The notes under the pieces: model-generated
The model's input: only the letters and a program-made list of their open reading frames with translations
Databases searched by the model: none
Told to the model about the DNA's origin: nothing
Part shown: piece by piece, positions 1-5,175 of the stretch
How positions within the stretch are numbered: the stretch's first letter is position 1
How the letters are laid out: the number at the start of each line of letters is the position of its first letter
Origin: Thermofilaceae archaeon
Lineage (GTDB): Archaea; Thermoproteota; Thermoprotei; Thermofilales; Thermofilaceae
DNA: 14,531 nucleotides
Assembly: GCA_027017025.1 (NCBI GenBank)
Contig: JALURH010000071.1
Span: 1-14,531 of the forward strand
Direction of reading: 5' to 3'
Made by a program: the position numbers and the translations under genes

Positions 1-228
1 ACCTAAAGTTTATCAACATTACCCCCCCAACTTCAGTACCTGAGTGCTAATGCTAAAATGTTCAAAAATAATTTATTCTAGCAGAATTAATTCCTCAATA
101 TTAGCCTCTATCTACTCGGGTTTAATCTAGTGCCTCTAAGTTGCCTTGTAGTCTGAGGAGATAGCTAACATACCTAGCTTACAGTTATGTTCTCATAGCT
201 GTTGTAACTGTTTTATATCTCGAGTAAC

Positions 229-250
229 AATTAGCTGAAAAAGGCTAATT
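229..250. repeat. 7-bp inverted repeat (hairpin) upstream of an interrupted frame
   Basis: AATTAGC (229-235) and GCTAATT (244-250) are perfect reverse complements around an 8-base spacer TGAAAAAG. It lies just downstream of a TATA-like TTTTATATC at about 210-219 and about 35 bp before the interrupted frame at 287. Short AT-rich repeats like this also occur by chance. Confidence 0.3.
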
Positions 251-286
251 TCATATTTTTCCCAGGATATGAAGTTATAGGGTGGA

Positions 287-526
287 ATGGGGTCTGTGCA
301 GGGTTTGGCCGTGATAAAAGTTAGGAGATCGATTGGAAACGATTGTATACATTATATAGATGTGTACTGCCCAGAAGCTAAAACTATGACTAGAGAGGAG
401 AGACTCAAGCTCTGCGGCTAGTGGGCCGATTACGACGCCTGTGTCTTTTACCTGAAGCTGTACAGGAGGCTAGGCGAGACAATGTGGTTAAGCAGAAATG
501 TAGGTAGAGAGGATAGGGGATACTAA
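287..526 (+). pseudogene. Interrupted small gene, unknown family (in-frame TAG at 419-421)
   Basis: From the ATG at 287 the frame reads 44 codons, meets TAG at 419-421, then continues 34 codons to TAA at 524-526. Both halves look like real protein: the first contains VRRSIGNDCIHYIDVYCPEA and REERLKLCG, the second WADYDACVFYLKLYRRLGET. The composition (charged, aromatic, three Cys before the stop and one after) runs smoothly across the stop, which suggests one nonsense mutation in a protein of about 79 residues. The frame upstream is also closed by TAG at 278-280, so the original N-terminus may be lost. I do not recognise the family. It could also be two short expressed peptides, but a decayed gene in a gene-poor stretch is more likely. 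Confidence 0.4.
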
Positions 527-692
527 CGTTACGGTTAAATATAGAAAGGGTGAGCATAGGCTATCACACTCTAGTAGTTTAAGGTATGAAGCCATAAACC
601 TAGTGTGAACACTAGACATGGCTACGACTAGCAATATTACTATTAGCGGCCACTTAAGCATTGGTCTTCGCGTAAAGCATTGAGTAATAGTT

Positions 693-715
693 CTTCATGC
701 TGAAGAGAAGTTTTT
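693..715 (+). terminator. Hairpin followed by T5, possible terminator
   Basis: CTTCA (693-697) and TGAAG (701-705) pair around a 3-base loop, and TTTTT follows at 711-715. Archaeal termination relies mainly on the T-run. The same T-run is part of a TATA-like TTTTTAAAA, so it may instead belong to a promoter. Confidence 0.25.
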
Positions 716-770
716 AAAAGGATTAGGAGGAAGCCGCGTGAGGGTTATTTTCGTATACTTGAATAGCTAG
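710..770 (+). pseudogene. Promoter, strong Shine-Dalgarno and GTG leading into a 10-codon frame
   Basis: A TATA-like GTTTTTAAAAG (710-720), the strong ribosome site AGGAGG (725-730) and a GTG start (738-740) with 7-base spacing are all in good order. The frame reads VRVIFVYLNS and then hits TAG at 768-770. Past the stop the same frame runs on for about 20 hydrophobic codons. This looks like the preserved 5' end of a dead gene. A real 10-residue peptide or a leader cannot be excluded. Confidence 0.3.
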
Positions 771-826
771 AGATTCTTCTCCTTTGTAGCGAAAATTATA
801 GTTACTCGTCTCGGTTTATTATGTAC

Positions 827-919
827 CTAGATAATCTCTGGCACACCTGGGGGTAGCTTGTCGAGACCGAAATACTCCTTAACTTCCTCCCTAGTGCCTA
901 GCTTTAATACCCCTATTAC
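827..919 (-). pseudogene. C-terminal coding-like fragment, unknown family
   Basis: On the minus strand an open segment of 30 codons ends at TAG (827-829) and reads VIGVLKLGTREEVKEYFGLD followed by KLPPGVPEII. The amphipathic pattern and the PPGVPEII ending look like a genuine protein C-terminus. It is closed upstream by a TAG at 920-922 and has no start codon or ribosome site of its own. The parent gene family is not recognised. At this length a chance frame remains possible. Confidence 0.3.
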
Positions 920-1012
920 CTAGACGCCAATAAGCCTGTGATAAGGCTAACGGCTTTCTTAGGTTTAATATCTAGCTTACATAATGTTGTGCCATGTTCT
1001 GTTTTCGCCAGT

Positions 1013-1705
1013 CTATCTTCTTCTTAGGATGTACGCAAAGTAGTCTCTCACGAATATCCTCCTATCGACGAGCAAGTAGTGCTCCCTCAAGAGCCGCTCG
1101 AGCCTCCTCCTAGAGATCACTAGCGAGTGGTAGTGCCAGCCCCTATAGTGCTCCAGCTCGAGCCAGTAGATGTAGTCGCCAAGGCGTACGGGTGCCTTCC
1201 TGATGAAGCGCCAGTAGAGGTAGTTTAGCAGATAGCGTAGCAACCCGCATTCTCCCATGATGTGCGCGACATTGACGAACAGTACGCCACCTTTCTTTAG
1301 CACCCTAGCGATACCGGCTAGCACATTACGGCGTAGCTCTGGCGGGACGTACTCGAAGGCTTGGCTGAACCAGACGCCGTCAAATGAGTTCTCCCTAAAT
1401 GGTATCCTCAGCATATCCGCCTGGACGATGTCAAGTCGGGGATTATCTCCTAGCTTTCTCTTCGCGGCTCTTAATGAGTGAATGGACAAGTCAAGGAGCA
1501 CAACGCGGTGTCCGTAATCCAGAAGCCTATGTGAGACCCTCCCATATCCTCCAGCCAAGTCAAGCAACAGTGACTCCTCTCTGAGTTCCGACAGGAAGCG
1601 GGGGAGCAGTTCTATCTCGTCTAGCGACCACTCCTCTCCTGGAACCTCGTAGGCCCTCATGGCCTCGAAAGCCGCTTGCGCGAGGAAAGCTTTCCTCTCA
1701 TTCAT
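1013..1705 (-). CDS. Class I SAM-dependent methyltransferase
   Basis: This 230-residue protein has the Rossmann-like SAM-binding fold of class I methyltransferases (Methyltransf_11/25 type). Motif I is LLLDLAGGYGR (residues 46-56), the ribose-binding acidic end of strand 2 is VVLLD (68-72), QADML (95-99) is the motif that contacts adenine, and SFDGVWFSQAFEYV (107-120) is the post-motif strand. The C-terminal third is rich in Arg, Tyr and Trp and probably forms the substrate lid. The substrate cannot be read from the sequence; small-molecule, quinone or lipid methylation are all possible. The ATG at 1705 has no ribosome site, but an AT-rich TATA-like stretch lies 22-31 bp upstream, consistent with a leaderless transcript. 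Its GC content is clearly higher than that of its neighbours (37 of 60 bases at 1081-1140), so it may have been acquired. It stands alone between two non-coding regions. Confidence 0.85.
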   Translation of the reverse strand: MNERKAFLAQAAFEAMRAYEVPGEEWSLDEIELLPRFLSELREESLLLDLAGGYGRVSHRLLDYGHRVVLLDLSIHSLRAAKRKLGDNPRLDIVQADMLRIPFRENSFDGVWFSQAFEYVPPELRRNVLAGIARVLKKGGVLFVNVAHIMGECGLLRYLLNYLYWRFIRKAPVRLGDYIYWLELEHYRGWHYHSLVISRRRLERLLREHYLLVDRRIFVRDYFAYILRRR

Positions 1706-1751
1706 GTTTAATGATATGTGGCGAAAAGAATATGTTTCTAACCGTTCCCTT

Positions 1752-1776
1752 ACTCCGTATCAAAATGATACGGAGT
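1752..1776. repeat. Perfect 11-bp inverted repeat upstream of the methyltransferase
   Basis: ACTCCGTATCA (1752-1762) and TGATACGGAGT (1766-1776) are exact reverse complements separated by AAA. The element starts 47 bp upstream of the methyltransferase ATG, just beyond its likely TATA region. This places it as an operator for a dimeric regulator or as a hairpin. Confidence 0.7.
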
Positions 1777-2110
1777 GGGTTATTACGGCTTGTTTTCTTC
1801 TGTGCATGACTGTGGGGGTGGGGGTTGCTGTACGCTATATGTAGTTGCTGAGCCCCCGCTCCCCTCATCGAACACAGATTCACCCAGTACTCATAGCCCT
1901 AGCCATCCTCACCAGGGTCGAAATACAGGTAAATCCATATATCCAGGAGGTATATAAACCATAACTTCCACAACATACATAACAACACTAAGCCTAAAAA
2001 ATACAAAAAATCATAGTTGACACACTTCTACAAAGCAGTTTCTAATCTTAGCACATAGCTACTTTTACTTGGTTTTACTCCCTAAGTTCTATGATAGTAA
2101 TGAAGAGGTT

Positions 2111-2161
2111 ATTCTCTAAGATAATCAAGGTCATATAGAGTTTATCCTTTGCTTAGAGAAT
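2111..2161. repeat. 10-bp inverted repeat with 31-base loop
   Basis: ATTCTCTAAG (2111-2120) and CTTAGAGAAT (2152-2161) are exact reverse complements. Inside the loop ATAA and TTAT can extend the stem across an internal loop. The function is unknown. It could be RNA structure or a remnant of a mobile element. Confidence 0.55.
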
Positions 2162-2246
2162 CCGCCTAGCATTTTAGCTAGCTTAAAGGGAGATAAGAAT
2201 GTTCCAGGCAGAGGAGTACTATAGATAAAATGGGTTGCTTGTTTAA

Positions 2247-2332
2247 ATACAGCGTAAGTAGAATAAACTGCTAGCAGTTTATTCTACTCTAAGGCGAATA
2301 CCTAAATTTCTGACTACCCACTTCCGCTGTAT
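2247..2332. repeat. Nested inverted repeats: 32-bp perfect palindrome inside a 12-bp outer repeat
   Basis: The core (2257-2288) is a perfect palindrome of 16 bp per side: AGTAGAATAAACTG, a central CTAG, then CAGTTTATTCTACT. Around it, ATACAGCGTAAG (2247-2258) and CTTCCGCTGTAT (2321-2332) are reverse complements at 11 of 12 positions. Either repeat could form a cruciform or RNA hairpin. The core ends 80 bp beyond the stop of the TrmB-like gene. Possible roles are a processing or termination structure in its 3' region, a protein-binding site, or the terminal repeats of a very small non-autonomous element. Confidence 0.75.
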
Positions 2333-2352
2333 GTTATCAGAAAGTTTTCATT

Positions 2353-2357
2353 AAAAA
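2353..2357 (-). terminator. T5 run after the TrmB-like gene
   Basis: On the minus strand the stop codon of the regulator gene is followed after 10 bases by TTTTT. This is the minimal T-rich signal at which archaeal RNA polymerase stops. No stem precedes it. Confidence 0.35.
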
Positions 2358-2367
2358 TTGTCAATAT

Positions 2368-3414
2368 TCAAGACCCCGTTAACTCGTAGAGAGTGAATTG
2401 TTCGCCAGCTATTTCCTCGATTACAGCATCTAGTCCCCCAACCCTCAATATCTGTCCATTGCTCTTTACCCTGAATTGAGCTAATCCAGCTGGAACCTCA
2501 AGTACAGCATCAATTATTTCTCCAACCATGTCTATAGGCTCTCCTGTTTCAGTATTATATCCTCTAACCCTTAACCCTAGCTTTACACCCTTATCTAAAA
2601 GCCTTTTTGCCTCAATTATGGCCAGCCTATGGAAGGTGTAGGTTACTGGGAGCTGCTCGTACTCATCAACTATTGTTCTACCTTTAACCCACCTATTAAC
2701 GAAGTCATGTATTAAATAGTCTAGTAATGCTCTCTCCTCGACAACCACGCCATATCTTGGGTGAAGCGTTGGTCTAGACTTTATTAGTCCGCCGATACTG
2801 GAGTCAGCTACAACCACGATATCCCCAGAGATAGCCTCCTTGAAATGCTTAAGGAAGGGTAAATCGTGTTTTAGGAAATCAGAAGCTATTTCACCCAACG
2901 TATAGGACAAAACATAGACCCTAATGTTCTTCTCCGTTAACTCCTCAAGTATACTAGCCATATAGCCTAGAAAACGTATATTGCCTGAAACAATAACATC
3001 TGTCTTAGCTTCACGCGCTATATTAGCTAACCTAGCTCTCGCTACGTCGGGATCCTTAATAAGCCACACACCTTGCCTTTCCTCCGGGACAGGCTTCGAA
3101 AGATTCTTCATATATGTTAGAGCTTTTCTAGCAAGCGAGTTAAGGTTTTGAACAAAGATATTAAACATTATCTCGGGGTTAACTGCACGATACTTCTTGG
3201 GCCTACCCCCTAGCTCCTCTATAAAACCCTTGGATGATAGCCTGCTGAGTGCAACGTGGATTTGAGGCCTATGCCTCACAAGGTAGTCTGATATCTCGGG
3301 GGTACTCATGGGGCCTTTCTCCAGCAACAATAAGTATAGTTCTGCTTCTAGCCCCGTTAGCCCCACTATTTTGAGAAGCTCTATGGCTATTTCACGATTA
3401 CTTTGTGTACTCAT
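2368..3414 (-). CDS. TrmB-family transcriptional regulator
   Basis: This 348-residue protein begins with a winged-helix domain (about residues 8-85, ELYLLLLEKGPMSTPEISDY, then GFIEELGGRPKKYRAVNP as wing). A coiled linker follows (about 85-110). The C-terminal effector domain has the fold seen in TrmB proteins, a phospholipase D-like half (about 115-255, QGVWLIKDPD ... VIVSGNIRFL) plus a small beta-rich end. TrmB homologues usually bind sugars and control sugar transporters, but no sugar gene is nearby, so the effector is open. The ATG at 3414 is supported by AAGGTG 6 bases upstream and by a TATA box at 3451-3460. It lies 115 bp downstream of thiR on the same strand with its own promoter and a flanking inverted repeat, so it may be self-regulated. 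Confidence 0.85.
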   Translation of the reverse strand: MSTQSNREIAIELLKIVGLTGLEAELYLLLLEKGPMSTPEISDYLVRHRPQIHVALSRLSSKGFIEELGGRPKKYRAVNPEIMFNIFVQNLNSLARKALTYMKNLSKPVPEERQGVWLIKDPDVARARLANIAREAKTDVIVSGNIRFLGYMASILEELTEKNIRVYVLSYTLGEIASDFLKHDLPFLKHFKEAISGDIVVVADSSIGGLIKSRPTLHPRYGVVVEERALLDYLIHDFVNRWVKGRTIVDEYEQLPVTYTFHRLAIIEAKRLLDKGVKLGLRVRGYNTETGEPIDMVGEIIDAVLEVPAGLAQFRVKSNGQILRVGGLDAVIEEIAGEQFTLYELTGS

Positions 3415-3450
3415 GATAACACCTTATGAGGAAGTATAGATATTCACCCT

Positions 3451-3460
3451 ATATATAATT
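3451..3460 (-). promoter_or_regulatory. TATA box of the TrmB-like gene
   Basis: On the minus strand AATTATATAT is centred about 41 bp before the ATG at 3414, predicting a transcript start near 3429 and a leader of about 15 bases that contains AAGGTG. Confidence 0.5.
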
Positions 3461-3527
3461 ACTAGCACACCCTAATGATTTTTTCAAAAACAGTTATCCA
3501 GCGGGTAAAAACTCACTCTAGTAATTA
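3456..3527. repeat. 10-bp inverted repeat pair flanking the trmB-like promoter
   Basis: TAATTACTAG (3456-3465) and CTAGTAATTA (3518-3527) are exact reverse complements separated by 52 bp. The promoter-proximal copy overlaps the upstream edge of the TATA box. The distal copy sits just beyond the thiR stop codon. The spacing fits two binding sites for one regulator with looping, perhaps the TrmB-like protein itself. Confidence 0.45.
3486..3511 (-). terminator. Two T5 runs after thiR
   Basis: Minus-strand TTTTT occurs at 3511-3507 and again at 3490-3486, 19 to 45 bases beyond the thiR stop. This T-rich stretch is a plausible termination zone separating thiR from the downstream regulator. Confidence 0.35.
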
Positions 3528-3529
3528 CA

Positions 3530-4468
3530 TTATTGGAGTACATATTTATCGTAGGACTCAGCGTGCAGCCGCGACACTTCTACCGCTATTGTAGCAACCT
3601 CTACTGCATTAGCACCAAATATATATGTTACAGGCTCTATACCTTCACCCCCTGTATCAATCACCGCTCTAGTTAGCTTGCCTACATGATATAGTTCTTT
3701 TATAGCTTCTGCGGCTGGGTTCCTGGAGGGATATTTGGAGCTGGTAAACTTAACGTATCTAAAACCAAGTTTTTTCAGCGCCTCCTCGACTTTCTCATTA
3801 AACCTTATGTTTATAGCCGCTCTATAAATCCTAGAAGCTAAAAGAACCTCTGCTAGATGCCTCGACGCACCAAAAGATGGTTTTTCCCTAACTATAACTC
3901 TACCACCCGACCTAGATATACGTCCTGGGATACCTGCAACATCGTTAATCCCTCTAGCACCTGGTACTGACATAACTATGTTGGATAGTACCTCAGGGAT
4001 TACGGATGCGAACGTATTCGAGTGCTTGAGTATTATAAGGGCTCTCTCAACATTAGCTAGAACAGCGGCTCTAGTTGGCTCAATCTCTGGGAAAAATGTT
4101 CTCATACATATATTGCAGTCATTTATCCACCACCTAAAACGTTCTCGATGTATCCTACAGATATCTCCGCTTGCGAGCAGTAAATACCAGTATCTATTTA
4201 TAAGAGTTCCAGCTTCCTCCAATCTGTTCTCTAGAATGAAGTTGAAGATAGCGCTAATTACTACATTAATCTCCGTAGTATTAGTTCCTAGCTGTTTTAA
4301 ATCCTCTACCCACTTATTGTATCTCAACTTTTTGCTTACCGCAGCTTGCGTGATACCTAGAGCTCTAGCGATCTTGTTTTCATCCCACCTATGCCTCCTT
4401 AATCTCTGTACTACACCGGCTCTTATGGCGGGGATATATACCCTAGAAGCAATTACTTGAGGAAACAC
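3530..4468 (-). CDS. thiR: ThiR-type thiamine regulator (HTH plus ThiN domain)
   Basis: This 312-residue DNA-binding protein belongs to the archaeal ThiR type, which joins a helix-turn-helix to a thiamine-phosphate-synthase-like ThiN domain and controls thiamine genes in response to a thiamine phosphate. The HTH is at about residues 18-50 (ENKIARALGITQAAVSKKLR). A middle segment carries Cys residues (GDIC ... CNIC) that could bind metal. The ThiN domain covers about 165-305, with DVAGIPGRI, the anion-binding KPSFGASRH, RAAINIRFNE and the end motif DTGGEGIEPVTYIFG. The start is GTG at 4468. There is no ribosome site, but a TATA box 25-35 bp upstream fits a leaderless mRNA. It is divergent from ykoEDC across 113 bp, and a 13-bp palindrome lies between its TATA box and start, suggesting autorepression. 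It has no ThiD part, so catalysis is unlikely. Confidence 0.85.
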   Translation of the reverse strand: MFPQVIASRVYIPAIRAGVVQRLRRHRWDENKIARALGITQAAVSKKLRYNKWVEDLKQLGTNTTEINVVISAIFNFILENRLEEAGTLINRYWYLLLASGDICRIHRERFRWWINDCNICMRTFFPEIEPTRAAVLANVERALIILKHSNTFASVIPEVLSNIVMSVPGARGINDVAGIPGRISRSGGRVIVREKPSFGASRHLAEVLLASRIYRAAINIRFNEKVEEALKKLGFRYVKFTSSKYPSRNPAAEAIKELYHVGKLTRAVIDTGGEGIEPVTYIFGANAVEVATIAVEVSRLHAESYDKYVLQ

Positions 4469-4473
4469 AATAT

Positions 4474-4486
4474 ATAACTCAGTTAT
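4474..4486. promoter_or_regulatory. Candidate ThiR operator at the thiR promoter
   Basis: ATAAC-TCA-GTTAT is a perfect 13-bp palindrome lying between the thiR TATA box (4493-4503) and its GTG start (4468), where a bound repressor would block initiation. It matches the element at 4549-4561 at 9 of 13 positions, sharing AAC-N3-GTTAT. Confidence 0.5.
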
Positions 4487-4492
4487 GTAATA

Positions 4493-4503
4493 TATATTTT
4501 ATA
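4493..4503 (-). promoter_or_regulatory. TATA box of thiR
   Basis: Minus-strand TATAAAATATA is centred about 29 bp before the GTG at 4468, the distance expected for a leaderless archaeal transcript. Confidence 0.55.
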
Positions 4504-4544
4504 CCCGTGCGATTACTTTATTGAGGAGATAAGCTCTATAGAAA

Positions 4545-4552
4545 AATATAAA
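4545..4552 (+). promoter_or_regulatory. TATA box of the ykoEDC operon
   Basis: AATATAAA is centred near 4548, predicting a transcript start at about 4574, 8 bases before the ykoE ATG (4582). The short leader ends in TAGGTAGCC, with only a weak ribosome site. Confidence 0.5.
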
Positions 4553-4561
4553 CCGGGTTAT
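4549..4561. promoter_or_regulatory. Candidate ThiR operator at the ykoEDC promoter
   Basis: TAAACCGGGTTAT overlaps and follows the ykoE TATA box. It contains AACC-G-GGTT as a palindromic core and shares AAC-N3-GTTAT with the perfect palindrome at 4474-4486. Its place between TATA box and transcript start fits repression of the importer when thiamine is plentiful. Confidence 0.45.
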
Positions 4562-4581
4562 ATAATAAACAATAGGTAGCC

Positions 4582-5175
4582 ATGAAGGCGTCGAAGCCAA
4601 CGACACTAGATATAGTGTTCACAGCGGTTGTTTCAGCCGTAATAGGGGCAATATTCCTAGTGTGGTCAAATATAGTATGGGATCTAGCTAAACTTATTCT
4701 TGGATTAATGTTCCTACCATTAATCTACGGCGTATGGTTTATTGGTGCAACAGTACCAGCATATGTTATACGTAAACCATTAATAGCTCTCTTAGGAGAG
4801 TTCCTGGCGGCGGTAGCTGAACTAGCCTTCGGTACCCAATTTTACTCAACAGTCTTGCTTTACGGATTTATGCAGGGACTTATGAGTGAAATAGTGTTTG
4901 CAGCCACGAGATACAAGAGGTGGGGTTGGGTGACAATGGCTTTAGCTGGAGCAGCACCAGCTCTCTGGGCCATTCCAGCTGATTTCCTACTTTATGGTGT
5001 AGGTACACCACTAGCCCCGCATGAAAGACTAGTTTTCTGGTCCATGTACTTTATTAGCGGTGCAGTATTTGCTGGGATACTGGTGAAAGCTGTGCTAGAT
5101 AATGTAGCTAAAGCAGGGGTGCTAGATGCATTCCCACTGGGTAGAGCGGTGAGAATGAGTGCAAAAAGCAGTTGA
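4582..5175 (+). CDS. ykoE: YkoE-family ECF transporter substrate-binding component (thiamine/HMP)
   Basis: This 197-residue membrane protein is the S-component of a YkoEDC-type ECF importer, which takes up thiamine or its hydroxymethylpyrimidine moiety. About five to six hydrophobic segments are visible. Typical YkoE features are the opening TTLDIVFTAVVSAVIGAIF (residues 7-25), GVWFIGATVPAYVIRKPL, the GEFLAAVAELAFGTQF stretch and MQGLMSEIVFAATRYKRW, where the acidic and Trp residues line the ligand pocket in this family. The ATG at 4582 lies 8 bases after the predicted transcript start. The gene overlaps the next by 17 bases and heads a three-gene operon with its ATPase and T-component. Divergent thiR strongly supports a thiamine-pathway substrate. 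Which compound is carried cannot be told from sequence. Confidence 0.85.
   Translation: MKASKPTTLDIVFTAVVSAVIGAIFLVWSNIVWDLAKLILGLMFLPLIYGVWFIGATVPAYVIRKPLIALLGEFLAAVAELAFGTQFYSTVLLYGFMQGLMSEIVFAATRYKRWGWVTMALAGAAPALWAIPADFLLYGVGTPLAPHERLVFWSMYFISGAVFAGILVKAVLDNVAKAGVLDAFPLGRAVRMSAKSS
5148..5153 (+). promoter_or_regulatory. Ribosome site choosing the ykoD GTG start
   Basis: GGTGAG inside the end of ykoE sits 5 bases before GTG at 5159. It supports the GTG start with a 17-base overlap and translational coupling. Confidence 0.5.

Larger units (their letters stand above)
527..1012. other. Gene-poor stretch with short remnants and hairpins
   Basis: No reading frame of gene length is present on either strand. 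It contains a perfect 7-bp inverted repeat CTAGTGT-GA-ACACTAG (600-615), a hairpin followed by T5 (693-715), a start-like signal at 725-740, and a minus-strand coding-like fragment (827-919). Together with the interrupted frame at 287-526 this suggests decaying genes rather than a regulatory region for one neighbour. Confidence 0.5.
1706..2367. other. 662-bp non-coding region rich in inverted repeats
   Basis: No convincing gene is seen on either strand. The stretch holds three unrelated strong inverted repeats (1752-1776, 2111-2161, 2257-2288), a weaker 5-bp hairpin (2166-2181) and a T-run for the TrmB-like gene (2353-2357). It separates the GC-rich methyltransferase from the regulator pair. 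A GGAGG followed by TATATAAACC at about 1946-1960 is not followed by a reading frame. Confidence 0.6.

Noticed and set aside
1257..1584. Plus-strand frames of 61 and 74 codons in the methyltransferase region
   Set aside because: They lie opposite a well-supported gene with clear SAM-binding motifs and have no family features or ribosome sites.
1868..1935. tRNA-like T-loop words (TCGAACACAGATTC, GGGTCGAAATAC)
   Set aside because: No acceptor or anticodon stem can be built around either word.
1698..1957. Short frames of about 60 codons in both directions beside the 11-bp repeat
   Set aside because: They cross the inverted repeat and promoter-like DNA, have simple composition (His/Pro or Ser/Pro runs) and no start signals.
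3978..4460. 160-codon plus-strand frame opposite thiR
   Set aside because: It is the antisense shadow of the ThiN/HTH gene, whose domain motifs are unmistakable.
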